From contig CM043699.1 of NCBI GenBank assembly GCA_023935145.1, forward strand, positions 64,459,138-64,523,137: 64,000 nucleotides of DNA, given 5' to 3'. Shown here in pieces: positions 19,637 through 31,850 of the stretch. Each line of letters starts with the position of its first letter. Positions within the stretch are counted from its first letter, which is position 1. Source of the stretch: Bretschneidera sinensis (Eukaryota; Streptophyta; Magnoliopsida; Brassicales; Akaniaceae). The notes below the pieces were generated by a model. The model worked only from the letters and a program-made list of their open reading frames with translations. It was not told the origin of the DNA and ran no database searches. The translations under genes and the position numbers were made by a program.

Positions 19637-21304
19637 AAGTGTCTGGATGAAGATGTAAAACTTAGCGCTCATGGGAGGCAACCCACAACATATCCTTTTA
19701 TTTTTACTGTTTTTCATATTTATTTTTTCTTATTTATTATTATTATTTTGCTGTTTTCCAGTTTTACTTTCGTATTTCTTTTTCAGGGACAAATATACGA
19801 AGCAGTTCAAATGGTGGAGCACAATTTTCAGCTTCTGTGCACCTTTGGCTACAAATAGAGTTTCCTTTACTCTTTCTTTTACATTGAGGTTAATGCAATT
19901 TTTAAATTGGGGGTGGAGGAAACGCATCTCTTTATTTCCATACATTTTTTTTTCTTTTTCCATTGAACTGCTTGGTGTCATTTTCCCTTCTTGTTTGTTT
20001 TTAGCATGCTTGGTGTTAGCCTTAGAGTTAATTCACATGTCAATGATATGAACCTAATTGAGATAGCATACATCATTTAGAAAAAGTTAAATTTTGTTTC
20101 GGTTTGAGAATAATTTAAGTGTCAATCTTGATTTGGTTTGAGACTCTAGTTTGTGGTAAGATTGTATGATTAGTCTAAACATTTAGAGAAGTTTTATGTG
20201 TGATTACTTTGTGAATATTTTTACGGTCTCGACAAGCTCTAGAACTTACTTAATAACCACTTGAGGTGAATTCCTAGAATGTACATTACTTAGGATATGA
20301 TATAGGCCATTTTTGGACCGTTTGAGCCTTTTAAACTTACCATTGCTATATTTATCACTAGTCACCCATTTGAGCATTTTTCTTGAAAAAACATTTGAGC
20401 CTTATTTCTTTCAATAGTCCATTTACTCACCTTTATGAGCCTAAGAAAATATTTTATCCTTACCTTTATCTTAAAAAGAACTTAGCTATGCACATTTGTT
20501 GAGGAGTACTTAAAAGAAGTAAGGATGGGAATATGAGAAAATATCACTACCATAACCCAAGTACATTAAAGGAGATAAGTTGGGGGTTGTGGAGAAGAAA
20601 AGAATAGAAAAAAAAAAATAGAAGTGAATTATAGCAAAGAAAGAAGAAAAGAAAAGAAAAAGAAAAGAGAAGTGAATTATGGCAAAGAAAGAAGAAAAGA
20701 AAAGAAAGGTGGTGATTTGAGAAAAATGCTCGAACAAATAGTTGAAAAAGTTGGGTGATGAAGTAAGGTTATCTAGTGCTTAAAAGAGGTTGTGTTTAAA
20801 GCTAAGAGATTGAGTTCTTTTACTTACGAATCCTTCCTATTCTTTCTTAAACTTTATTTTAGCCTAACGTTACAAGCTTATTAAAGACCTATTGATCCAA
20901 TGTAATGTGATTTTTTCTATAATAGTGGAGAGTGGTTTGAAATGTAAGCCTATTGAGCTTGTTTTTGTGATTGATGTCACAAAATTTATCATATTTTTGA
21001 GGCCAAGACTTGTATTCATGAACCTTATGCATAAAATCATCCGGATGTCCGGATTAATGGATTGTGGTAAGATGAATGTTAAGAGTCAATAACTATTTTA
21101 AGATTGATGTTTGGATTACTTTCGAACTTGGGTGAAATTTTATGATTCTATGCGTCGTGTGTTATGTTCAATTTTTGAGACAAAAGTGAATTACTCTTGG
21201 TTTAACACTAACATTGCTTTACTTTATTTCGATTCCCACCACGAATTTTATCTCTTATTTCCGCTTGAATTGCTAGGGACTAGCAATAAGCTAGTTGGGG
21301 GTTG
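19637..21304 (+). other. 3' noncoding region of element B
   Basis: It starts with the conserved block AAACTTAGCGCTCATGGGAG...CAACCCACA (about 19659-19688), as in family A. Then come TTAAATTGGGGGTGGAGG (19903), AAGTTGGGGGTTGTGGAG (20577) and a purine-rich GAAAAGAAAG tract (about 20590-20710) containing a 48-bp-spaced duplicate of GAAGTGAATTAT(A/G)GCAAAG. The polypurine tract GCTAGTTGGGGGTTG (21290-21304) directly precedes the 3' LTR. No gene seen. Confidence 0.7.
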
Positions 21305-22733
21305 TGATAAGAGCCATAAAATTCATCTCAATGATGTTTAATTGTTAGTATTTTATGATTCTTCTTGGTCTTTATTGCACTTTTATGTGTTAATAACTCT
21401 TAAGTAATATTATCGGAGCACTAACTTATTTCAGTGCATTTTTAGGTACTTTAAGTTCAAAAGAGATGGAAAAGCTATCATTGTTTGAAGTACAATGACT
21501 CGATGAACACCGGAGTGAAGGTTCACAAGCACTTGCAAAGGAGTTTCACTAAATTGCCAGAATTGCCCGTACAGATCAATCATCTTTGCAAATTAAACTG
21601 TATTGATACAAGAAGAACCAATAGATGAGCCATATACGCTTAGAAATATCCGGAAGTCTATTTTCTGGAGAATTTTATGGCTCGTCAAAATGATTTTCCT
21701 AGAGAAAGTTATGACAGTTTTAGTAGACAAAGGTCAGTCTAGAACAGCACCAGCCAGCACCGCGGCCAGCATCGCAGTGCCCAGAAACCTCCACATCTTG
21801 CCCCTCAGCCAGCACCGCGGTGCCTAGAAGCTTGCCCAGCCAAATTATGCCTAGCATCGCAGTGCCCATACAGCAGCACCGCAGCACGCACACGCTTTTC
21901 TTCTCCGAGCTTTGACCTAATTAAGATTTTAATGACTTTTTAAACCCTAAAACACCCTTGGACCTTGTGTATTATAAATAAACCACTTAGAGTTTGTAAA
22001 AGGGACATCGATTAGAGACTGGAGGCCGGGGAAAACATCATAAAGGCTGCCACACTCTCTCCCATGGCCAACTAATCTCCAAGCAAGGCGAAGGGATGAA
22101 TCCCTAGGTGTAGTTGTTCTTATTTTCTAATCTTGATTCATTGTAGTTTGGATTTATTATCATTAAACATTGTTATGATTTACTTTTTATTCTAATTAGA
22201 AGATTTCTCTTTAATTCAGTGATTGCATCTTTCTCCCCCATATAAGTTTAGTCATGCTTTTCTTATGTGATGTTGTTGAGGTGTGATTGAGTTCGGTAGA
22301 TTTCTCTTATAGATTTGTCCATTACTGCGGTATTGTCATTATGATATATTGTCTTTTCTTGATAATCTATAAGTTAGGTCATGTGTGCTTGAAAGCAAAG
22401 AGTATTTCATAACAATTACATTAGGGTTTATATATGTGCTTTAATTGAATATTTGCCGATTACTTGTTTGGGATGTGAAACTTGCAATCGAGATAAAAAC
22501 AACTGAATCAAGAATAAAATAAGGCAAAGAACCTAGGGAGGATTCCCAGACTCTTGTTGTTCTCTATTATATTTACACAATTATTTCACACTACTTCCAA
22601 CTCAGATTTTCTCGTTTAACTTTTATCGTTCGTTTTAAGGTTTGCACTTTCTCTTGTAATTAGTTTGTCTCCCTGTGGAATCAACACCCCAAAGCCATGC
22701 TACTGCTACCACATTATACTTTGGGCGTAATCC
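21305..22733 (+). repeat. 3' LTR of element B (1429 bp)
   Basis: TGATAAGAGCCATAAAATTC ... GGGCGTAATCC; the terminal A is mutated to C. It is longer than the 5' LTR because the U3 GCACCGCGGTGC-type repeat is expanded (about 21750-21893), with a perfect palindrome at 21812-21823. TATA 21973-21980. GCATA follows. Confidence 0.9.
21750..21893 (+). promoter_or_regulatory. U3 palindrome repeats of element B 3' LTR
   Basis: There are five or so GCA(C/T)CGC(G/A)GTGC-type units (perfect at 21812-21823; GCATCGCAGTGC near 21769 and 21854) in a CCAGC spacer context, about 80 bp before TATAAATA. Confidence 0.6.
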
Positions 22734-22738
22734 GCATA
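22734..22738 (+). other. Target-site duplication, right of element B
   Basis: GCATA, identical to 16321-16325. Confidence 0.85.
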
Positions 22739-24548
22739 CTACTATCATCTTCATGAAATTCCCAGTAGAGTCACACGACACCAAAAGTGATGGAAATGAA
22801 CTCCATCACAACCAGCTACATATCACTATCATAGGTATTCTAATGATGCATCTCTTTGCCCTACTGCATGGTTCTTTTCATATTTGCATGTACTACACTT
22901 TATTGTTTTAATATTTGAAATAAAATGGTGGTCCCTCATAGGTTTTGACTTTCATTTATGATGAAACTTAGACAAAATGGGAAAAAATGTAGACACCTAA
23001 TTTCATTCCAAACATTATAGTGAACCAAGTTTGAGGCTTGATGATGAAACTTTGGTCCACGATGCTCAAGATGGGTGAATGTATTATGGGAAATTTAATT
23101 TTGGACAAGAATTGATTAAGTCAAACTCAAAACGAACAAAAATAAGAAGCAAGTGCACCAAGGGATCAGGATCCAATTGTTCGATTGGGTCACAAGACTG
23201 GTTCGTTAGGCCCTAGGATGAGTCATTCAGATTCATGACTCGACTCGATATGCCGCCTCAGTTTTTGTCTTCCGCGCCAAAATCTTCTAGAATTTCATTT
23301 TTGGTTCCAAACCCTACAAGGAATGTAAAAAAATTTGGTTTTCCCACTTTAGCAAGAAATCCTTATCACCATTGGATTAAATCTGACGAATCTAAGCCAT
23401 CCATTACCGAAAACCTTAGCTCCCAGTTCCCCTATATATGGCTTCCATTACAAAAACAAAAACACTTTGACATAAGCTAAAACTTTAGAGTCTTTTAAAT
23501 CTAGAGCTCTAAATTTTTCAAAAATTATTTTCCTCCCTAAAGAACCTTAAACCTCCACAAAAACTTCAAATTTTCATAAATCTTAATCTCTATTAAAATT
23601 TCCACCACCCTAAACATCCTACAAACACAAACCCTTGTCTGTCTATATAAATTCTTGAATCAAGCTTCAAATTCTAAATGTGTTCATCTATCAATGCACA
23701 ATAATCCATAATTTGAGGGCATGCACACCACAAGTGAACAGTTCACAACAAATCCGGTATTAATTCTTTGAATTAATCCCTTTGCAACATGCGAAGAGAT
23801 TAAATCGCAAAAGTTTAGTAGTTTATTTCTAGTAATTTAATATTATTACGAACCTCCATGATTTAAATTAGCATGTATGTCATTTAAATTTATTTTACTA
23901 ACGTATATTCTAGGTTTGCATCAAATATCACATGTCATATTGATTAATATTTTTGCATTAAAACACACTTGTCATATATGAACAATATTTTTAAGGTTGT
24001 TTGTATATTTATGTCATTTAGATTAGGATTTTAGATAATTTTATATTGTTGAAATTGGATCGAAATCGACAAAAAAAAAAAAAACTTTCAAAACCAGCAC
24101 TAGTGGGGTTGGTCGGCCTTGTAGGGTTTCAGGTCGGTTGCCCAATCTAATCAGTCAGCTAACCTTACCCTGATTTTCTAAATTCGTATTTTTTAGTTTC
24201 CTTAATTATTTGTACTTATACTTTTTAGTACTAACGAGTTTATTCTGTTTTTAGATGATTTTCCTTGTTTTCTTATCATTAATTGTATTTTTAATTAATA
24301 TCCATGTATAATTCTTATTTCTTGTTTGGAAGATATATTTTTTTAATGCTAAATTTCTTGAGATAATTTTTGAGTGAGTTTGCTTGCATGATTATTGTGT
24401 ATTTAAGGTAGTTTAATTTAATTATTAAATATTTTCTCAAGAACACAGTTTTAACCTAGGCGAAAGGGGACGATTTAATTCCTTATTTTTTCATACACCA
24501 ATATCTTACCTCGAATCTCTCATAGACTAATGAGAAGGGATTTTGACC
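22739..24548 (+). repeat. Unpaired LTR-like block (E) with polypurine tract
   Basis: A purine tract (AAAATGGGAAAAAA, 22974-22987) is followed by TGTAGACACCTAATTTCATT at 22988, a common plant Ty3/gypsy LTR start. A TATATAT at 23433-23439 follows a GC-poor U3. The right end is not resolved; sequence after about 24060 (poly-A, then GGTTGGTCGGCC-type motifs) may belong to something else. No partner LTR or coding domain is visible. Confidence 0.4.
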
Positions 24549-26124
24549 CCCATTAAGGTGGATGTTGAGTATGTGGTTCCTGAAAAAGAATGCGTTGATA
24601 CTGCAACTGGTACTAGTAGAGGTGTGAGAGAATATGGTGTTGGGAGATATGAGCTAAGAGAATCTCTTGCTCATGGTCTTGAGAGAATGAATGAAACAGA
24701 GGATAGTGTTGATAGTCTACAGCTAGATTGGATGAAAAGGTTAGAGCAGAACCTAATGTGGCTGTAAATCCAGTAAAACGGGATGTTCAGGAAAGAGAGG
24801 TTGAGTTTGTACAAGAGATGTAGGGTGACTACTTTGTTAGATTCATTAAGTTGAATCCTCCATCGTTAGAGGATATGTTAATCCCTCTAAGGCTAAGTTA
24901 TGGGTGAAGTATGTTGAGAGATTATTTAGCTTATTACTAGTGACTAGATAGGCAGAGGATTACTTTTGCTTCATTTAAATTTGAGGGTGAGGCTTCTGAA
25001 TGGTGGGAAGATAATCTTTCTAGGCTGAATGTAGATGTTGATAGACCTTAACATGGAGTAGGTTTCAGGAGATTTATATACTTTTAGATCATATTAGAAG
25101 AGAGACTTTATCCATTTAAGGCAGAACATGTTGATTATGGTTCACTATGATAGCAATTTTGTAGCTTTTTTGAGGTTTATACCGGAGTTGATGAATACAT
25201 AGGAGAAAAAGTGTAAGAGATTCCTAGATATATTTTGAGATTAAATCTAAAATTTCTCTTATGAGACATATGAACTATGCTATGTTGCTGAATAAAGCAC
25301 TTCAGATTGAGAAAGATGTGATGGATTCTAGAGGAAAGAGAGAGTGGCTGAAGAGATCTACACCTGAAAGTTATAAAGGTGGTGGTGGTATGGGTGCGCA
25401 AGGTGGGAGACCACCCCAGAGGGGGCGTTCCTTATCACAGTGACCTATGATGAAAAGTCAGAGACAAACTTGATCTATAGCTTTTGTAGTTCAGAGTTCT
25501 GTTGGTAGGACCCTGATGTTTGGGAGACAACCTATGGAAGTTGGAGGATATGGTAGAGGTGGGAGTGTGCCACCAAGGGGATGTGGTAGTATGATGTTTG
25601 ATAGAGACACTAGAGCTTGTTATAAATGTAATCAGATAGAACATCTATCTCACAATTGTCCTACTTGATGTGCTTTGCATGTGGTGAGAGATGACACATC
25701 AGTGTAGATTGTCCATTGAAGAGATATATTGAGGCGAGAACTGGATGTGTTGGGAGGAGACAGTTAGAGAGATGAGGAGGATCTGGTGGAGTTTAAGGTA
25801 GAGCTATGAGCAGATGAGCTGTTACTAAGAGAGGACAAGGTGGTTAGATACAACCCAGGAATAGTAGAGTTTATGCTTTAACCCAGCATGATGTTTAGAC
25901 TACTTCTAATATTGTTATAAGTATGATATCTATTCTTGATAGATATGCTAGATTGTTGATTAATCTTGGTGCAACCTATTCATTTGCATCCAGTGTTTTT
26001 TATAAAATTTATTGATGCCTGTGTTAGTCCTTTGATGCAAAATGTTATTGTTGAGGTTTAAACTGGGGATAGAGTTATAATCAGGACTATTTATTAGGGT
26101 TGTGTAATCCATATAGTTGATATG
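24549..26124 (+). pseudogene. Gag and protease start of outer chromovirus, duplicate copy 1
   Basis: Fragments in shifting frames. An N-terminal helical part reads IKVDVEYVVPEKEC and ELRESLAHGLERMN. A capsid remnant reads SEWWEDNLS and RFQEIY. Then MNYAMLLNKALQIEKD and a Gly/Arg-rich linker. Two adjacent zinc knuckles follow: CYKCNQIEHLSHNC (25618-25659), and in another frame CFACGERxHISVDC (25671-25712) with TGA at x. A protease active-site remnant (LINLGATYSFAS) follows near 25960. Many stops. The block ends at GTTGATAT/GGTGTTGGG, where duplicate 2 starts. Confidence 0.75.
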
Positions 26125-27612
26125 GTGTTGGGAGATATGAGCTAAGAGAAGCTCTTGCTCATGATCTTGAGAGAATTAATGCAACAGAAGGTAGAGTTGA
26201 TAGTCTACAACCTAGATTGGATGAAAGGGTCAGAGTAGAACCTAATGTGGCTGTAAATCCAGTAAAATGGGATGTTCAGGAAGGAGAGGTTGAGTTTGTA
26301 CAAGAGATGCAGGGTGACTACTTTGTTAGATTCATTAAGTTGAATTTTCCATCGTTAGAGGATCTGTTAATCCTTCTGAGGCTGAGTTGTGGGTGAAGTA
26401 TATTTAGAGATTATATAGCTTATTTCCAGTGACTGGATAAGCAGAGGGTTGCCTTTGCTTATTCAAATTAGAGGGTGAGGCTTTTAAATAGTGGGAAAAT
26501 AATCTTTCTAGGCTAAATGTAGATGTTGATAGACCCTTAACATGGAGTAGGTTTCAAGAGACTTAGATACTTTTATATCACAATAGAAGATAGACTTTAT
26601 CCATTTGAGGCAGAACATGTTGATTGTGGTTCACTATGATAGTAAATTTGTAGCTTTATCGAGGTTTATACCGGAGTTGATGAATACAGAGGAGAAAAAG
26701 TGTAAGAGATTCCTAGATATATTTTGAGATTAGATCTAAAATTTCTTTTATGAGACATGTAAACTATGCTATGTTGCTGAATAAAGCACCTCAGATTGAG
26801 AAAGATGTGATGGATTCTAGACGAAAGAGAGAGTGGCTGAAGAGATCTTGACCTGAAGGTTCTAGAGGTGATGGTGGTATAAGTGTGCAATGTGAGAGAC
26901 CACCCCAGAGGGGGAGTTCCTTATCACAGTCACCTATGATAAAGAGTTAGAGACAGACTTGATCTATAGCTTCTGTAGTTCAGAGTTCTGTTGGTAGGAC
27001 CCTGAGGTTTGGGAGACAACCTATGGAAGTTGGAGAATATGGTAGAGGTTGGAGTATGCCACCTAGGGGATGTGGTAGTATGATGTTTGATAGAGAGACT
27101 AGAGTTTGTTATAGCTGTAATCCAAGAGAATATCTATCTCGAAATTGTCCTACTTGATGTGCTTTGCATATGGTGGGAGAGGACACATCAGTGCAGATTG
27201 TCCATTGAGGAGAACTGTTGAGGTGAGAACTGGATGTGTTAAGAGGAGATAATTAGAGAGATGAGGAGGATCTGGTGGAGTTCAAGGTAGAGCTATGGGC
27301 AAAGGAGCAGTTACAAAGAGGGGATGAGGTGGTCGGATACAACCCAGGGATAGTAGAGTTTATACTTTAACCCAACATGATGCTCAGACTACTCCTGATA
27401 TTGTTATGAGTATGATATCTATTCTTGATAGACATGCTAGATTTTTTATTGATCTTGGCGCAACCCGTTCATTTGCATCCGATGTTTTTTTATAAAATCT
27501 ATTGATGCTTGTGTTAGTCCTTTGATGCATAATGTTATTGTTGAGGTTCCTACTAGGGATAGAGTTATAATCAGGACTATTTATTGGGGTTATGTAATCC
27601 GTGTGGCGGATA
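26125..27612 (+). pseudogene. Gag and protease start of outer chromovirus, duplicate copy 2
   Basis: It repeats the order of copy 1 from GGTGTTGGGAGATATGAGC onward, clearly diverged but collinear. The first knuckle reads CYSCNPREYLSRNC (His to Tyr) and the second CFAYGGRGHISADC (Cys to Tyr). The protease motif IDLGATRSFAS is intact near 27450. Copy 2 continues into the rest of the protease (IRVADIEFEVYLLPLNLIDFYLTLGMD near 27600-27680), so it is the copy in the original context. Confidence 0.75.
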
Positions 27613-28629
27613 TAGAGTTTGAAGTTTATTTGTTGCCTTTAAATTTGATAGATTTTTATTTGACTTTGGGTATGGATTAGTTGTCGGTGTATCAAGCCCG
27701 GGATGACTATTTCAGGAAAAATATAGTTTCAAGATACCTGATCAAGAGGAGTTTAGCTTTTAAGGAGAACGTAAGATAATTGCAAACTGTCATATTTCTA
27801 CTCTGAATTCTAGTAGATGGTTGAAGAAGGGTTGTGAGGGATATTTGGATCATGTGGTGGATTCTAGAAATAAGGGTAGAAAGTTAGAAGAAATCTTAGT
27901 GGTGAAAGATTTTGCTATTATATTCTCTGAAGAATTATCTGGTTTGCCTCCCAGTATGGAGATTGAGTTTTCTATTGATGTTATTCTTGGTTCAGCACCT
28001 ATATCAATAGCACCCTACATATTGGCACCCACTAAGTTGAGAGAGTTGAAAGTTCAGCTTCAAAAGTTGTTAGATAAGCAATTTATTCGACTTAGTGTGT
28101 CACCTTAGGGAGCTCCTATATTTATTTTTTTGTGACGAAGAAGGATGGAACAAAGAAATTATGCATTGATTATAGACAGATGAATAAGATGCCCATCAAG
28201 AATAAATATCCTTTTCTTAGGATAGATGATTTATTTAAGTAGATGCAAGGAGCAAGAGTGTTTTCAATGATACACTTAAGATCAGGTTATCTTCAGTTAA
28301 GGAAAAAGAAAGAGAACACACTTAAGACTGCATTTAGGACATGTTATAGTCATCATGAGTTCCTTGTAATGCCATTTGAGTTGACTAATACTCCAGAAGC
28401 ATTCATTGACTTCATGAATACGGTGTTCAAATCATTTCTTGACAAGTTTATGGTTGTGTTTATTGATGATATTCTGGTATATTCCAAGAATGAGGAAGAA
28501 CATGTGAAGCATTTAGAGATAGTGTTAGAGATTTAGAGAAGAAAAAGATTATTTATAAACGTTTTTAAATGTGAATTTTGAATAAATAAAGTTTCTTTCT
28601 TGGGGAATTTAGTGCTTGGAGATGGTATA
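27613..28629 (+). pseudogene. Protease C terminus and reverse transcriptase of outer chromovirus, split
   Basis: It starts with the GMDxLS protease end. Then the RT approach KGCEGYLDHVVDS, VVKDFAIIFSEELSGLPP, SIDVILGSAPISIAPYI and [27 protein letters not shown] (27821-28108), where a TAG replaces the usual Trp. The palm (28243-28536) has [27 protein letters not shown] and the intact catalytic motif [16 protein letters not shown]. It is cut after the FLGNLVLGDGI region by the inner element; the next codons resume at 36832. The FIDDILVYS form is typical of Tekay/Del chromoviruses. Confidence 0.82.
28625..28629 (+). other. Target-site duplication, left of inner chromovirus
   Basis: GTATA before TGTAATACCCG; the same bases occur at 36827-36831. 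Confidence 0.85.
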
Positions 28630-30564
28630 TGTAATACCCGTAATCGTAAAGTAAGGGTAAAGGAGTAATTTAATAATTATGATATGAAATTAAAATAATA
28701 TATATACATATATGCAAAGGATTTAGTATTGAATAAAATAATTATTTTGAAAAAAAACTGGACGCGTGGTGGCACAGTTACAAAGAAAATGAAAAAAAAA
28801 GGTAGAAAAACATGGCAGTAGATGTTGCCACCTGCTGCCAAATAAAGAGAAGGCCTTTTGCATATATGACACATGCTTTGTTTGTGGCAGCACGAGAAGT
28901 TGGGAGGGGGGGGCTGATGTTTTGATTTTTTTTATAAATAGTTTAGTTTTTTTTTCTTTCATTTATTCATTTCCAAATCCTTTTTGGTTTTTTCCTTTTA
29001 CAATCCAAACTACTTTATTTCTCAAAACTTTGAAGGTCTTTACAGGAGAATTTTATAGAGAACTATGGGGAGCTCTAAGAAAAACATAAGGTAATAATGT
29101 GAAGTTTATTTTTGAAATTTAGCATACAGGAAATTTCTCGGAATTCAAAGTAGGAATTTTCCAAGGGTGTGAATTATGAAGAATTGAAGAATACATTAGA
29201 AATTTAATATAAATATTATATCACGTGTTGACGATCAACAACCAGGGAAATTTTTTTAGAGGAACGGGAAAGGTAAGGAGATGATCCACGAGTAGCTCTA
29301 AGTGCTACGTGGCGAGTTAGATTTACTTTTAAGTAATCTATATAAAAATAAAATATCTAGTGATAATATTAAAATAAATTATTAGCTTAGGCTTTGGTGG
29401 TAGATAAAAAATTGATTGATAGGTATGATAGGAATTTTAGGACATGTAGAAAATTATTATGTGAGAAATAATATTTTTGGAATAATAAATTGATTTAATT
29501 ATAAAAGTGATAAGTGAAATTCTTGATGAGCTATGGTTGATGTTTTGATACGAATTATGAGGAGATGAAATTTAGTGGATCTTGACAAGCTATGATGGAT
29601 GATTTGATGTGATTTATGAGGAGAGGAATTTAGTGGAATTTCTTTCAATAATAATTGAGAATAATCAAGATAACTAATTTAAATATTTGAATTCATCTTT
29701 GTTTTCATGTTATTGTTCATATGAATATTTCATATCATTGTTCATATGTATATGCATTAAATAAAAGAACCGAGAGGGGGCCGGTCTAAGATAAAAACAT
29801 GTTGACATGTGGGAAGACGTTCCCTAATAATAATTCATGCATTGCATCTGTTTTAAATATTAATTGCATTACTGAAATGTTAAAGTGTTGTTTGTTATTG
29901 TGAATTTTATTTATAGGTGAATGAGTCTCACAAAGAGACAGTTATGGTGAGAAAGAAACATAGAAGTATGGTAAGATAAGAACCATCTAAATGGTAGACT
30001 TTATGCTGTGAACCTCATTACCAGGTAATTATGAGATAATTGATGGTCTTAAGGTGAACCAATATATATAAGAAGAAGAGATTGATAGAGAATAAGACTT
30101 ATGATATGTGTAGTGATAGTAGAATGCTATTATCAAGTTATGTGAAATATAATTGATTTAATATTGAAAGACCATTTATACAAATTGAGTACTTCTAGTA
30201 AATTTAATTCACTGAGCTTGTGAAGCTTACTCCTCATTGTATAATGATTTTAGGTAGCAGACATGACAAATAGTTTGGTGAGTTCAGGTTCATATGAAAT
30301 CATTATCTGTAAGACACGTACGTGTCTACATCCTCAGACTAATGAGAAAGTAAATCAAAAACTTTATTTGTAAATATTCATGCATATTTCGTTGTATAAA
30401 ATGCTTAAGTCAAGATCAGAATGATGTAACTCCCCTGAGGGTTGAGGATTGATGTAAACATTTCTATTGTTGTTATTTTTCTTGTTGCATATATGTGTCG
30501 TGCTGGATTTTCAAAATGTGACAACACCGTCTCTTGGGTGGCCAACCCAAGATGGGTCATTACA
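28630..30564 (+). repeat. 5' LTR of inner chromovirus (1935 bp)
   Basis: TGTAATACCCGTAATCG ... GATGGGTCATTACA, followed by the PBS. It includes a TTTTTTATAAATAG promoter-like stretch near 28930 and the terminal GTGGCCAACCCAAGATGGGT motif. Confidence 0.9.
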
Positions 30565-30568
30565 ATTT

Positions 30569-30580
30569 TGGTATTAGAGC
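30569..30580 (+). other. Primer-binding site of inner chromovirus (initiator tRNA-Met)
   Basis: TGGTATTAGAGC, one mismatch from the plant initiator-Met complement TGGTATCAGAGC, four bases after the LTR. Confidence 0.85.
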
Positions 30581-30656
30581 ATTAGGTTTTATGATTTTGT
30601 AGACTGCATTAAAATTAAGAAAGTGGAAGATTAAAATAAATTATATTTTAAATAGT

Positions 30657-31850
30657 ATGAGGATGACACGTGAACGTGCTAGAGATAGAGTTAGAGCTGT
30701 TAATTTGAGAGGGCGTTGTAGGCCCCCAATATTTTTGACAAGTTGAGGTTGAGTCTAAATCTATGGTTCCTAGAAGGGAATGTGTTGACAATATAATTGA
30801 TATTAGTAAAGGTGTGAGAGAATCTGAAGTTGAAAGAGATGAGCTAAGATAAGCTCTTACACATGCTCTTGAGAAAATGAATATAACAGATGATAGAATT
30901 GATAACTTATAGCAAAGACTTGATGAACAGGCTAGAGTAGTGTCTGAGATTGTTAATCCAGTTGATAGACGTTAAGAAGAGAGAAAAGTGAGTTTATGCA
31001 TGAGATGTAGGGAGATTATTAAGTTGAACGCTTTGTTGTTTAAAGGATTTCTAAACCTTTTTAAGCCTGAGTTATGGGTGAAATACATAGAAAGATTTTT
31101 TTTTTGATATTTTACCAATGATTGTCAGGCAGAGGGTCGTCTTTGCTACGTTCAAGTTAGAGAGAGAGGCCCTAGAATGGTGGGAGGATATTCTTCCAGG
31201 TAGGTACAGATATTGATAGACCCTTAACCTGGAATAGGTTTAAGGAGGTTTTTCTTGATAAATACTTTCCTTACACCTTTAGAGCCCAACAAGATAAATT
31301 TTTTTATCTGAGGTAAATGTATTAACTATAACTCAGTATGATAACAAATTTGTGGTCTTATCAATGGTTGTACCAAAAATGGTAGACCTAGAGGAGAAGA
31401 AGTGTAAGAGGTTAATAGATGAACTATATTTTAAGATTTGATCAAAACTATCTTACATTAGGCATATGAATTATGTCAGATTAGTGGATATAGCACTTCA
31501 GATTGAGAAGGATATGATTAAATTTAGAGGAAGGAGGAATTAACAGAATAAGTCTAGATTTGAAGAACTCAAAGGAGGTGTTCCTTGTCATAGGGAACTG
31601 AAGTACAGAGCTAAAGGTAAGTACGATCTGTCTGTAGCTCATAATACTATTGGTGGGACCTTTAGATTTAGGAGACAGGTTATGGGAACTGTGAGTCATG
31701 GCAGAGGAAGTAAGTATGCCACCAAGGGGAAGTGGTAATCTGATGTATGATTGAGAGACAAAAGTTTGTTATAGATATATTCAGATAAGATATTTATCCC
31801 AAAATTGTCAAAATTTGAAATGCTTTATGTGTAGAAAAGGTGGACATATC
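30657..31850 (+). pseudogene. Gag of inner chromovirus
   Basis: ATG at 30657 opens MRMTRERARDRVRAVNLRGR, then a stop after the RPPIFLTS segment. Collinear remnants follow: ELR-ALTHALEKMN type helix, EWWEDILPG, a WNRFKEVFLDKYFP-like capsid motif near 31230-31270, and a KKCKRLIDEL-like C terminus. Two knuckles remain: CYRYIQIRYLSQNC (degenerate) and CFMCRKGGHINV near 31818. It is homologous to both gag duplicates of the outer element. Multiple stops and frameshifts. Confidence 0.75.

Larger units (their letters stand above)
16326..22733 (+). mobile_element. Complete gag-only Athila-like LTR retrotransposon B (TR-GAG type)
   Basis: Two LTRs (16326-17699 and 21305-22733) bound a 3.6-kb interior with a tRNA-Asp-type PBS, a gag frame with three stops, the conserved GGGAGGCAACCCA block, a purine-rich region and a GGGGG polypurine tract. 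GCATA duplications flank it. There is no trace of protease, RT or integrase. This matches the class described as terminal-repeat retrotransposons with a GAG domain. LTR divergence is visible by eye, including a 3' terminal CA changed to CC, so the insertion is older than array A. Confidence 0.9.
24549..28629 (+). mobile_element. Tekay/Del-like chromovirus (outer copy), left part
   Basis: Gag, protease and RT-type sequence on the plus strand, interrupted at 28629 by a complete related element and resuming at 36832. The 5' LTR and PBS are missing, so the copy is truncated near 24549. The gag-protease part is present twice in tandem (about 24633-26124 and 26125-27612). Confidence 0.8.

Noticed and set aside
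23235..23480. Host gene fragment (81-codon ORF)
   Set aside because: It ends in LTR-like sequence with a TATA box inside, shows no domain, and is better explained by the unpaired LTR block.
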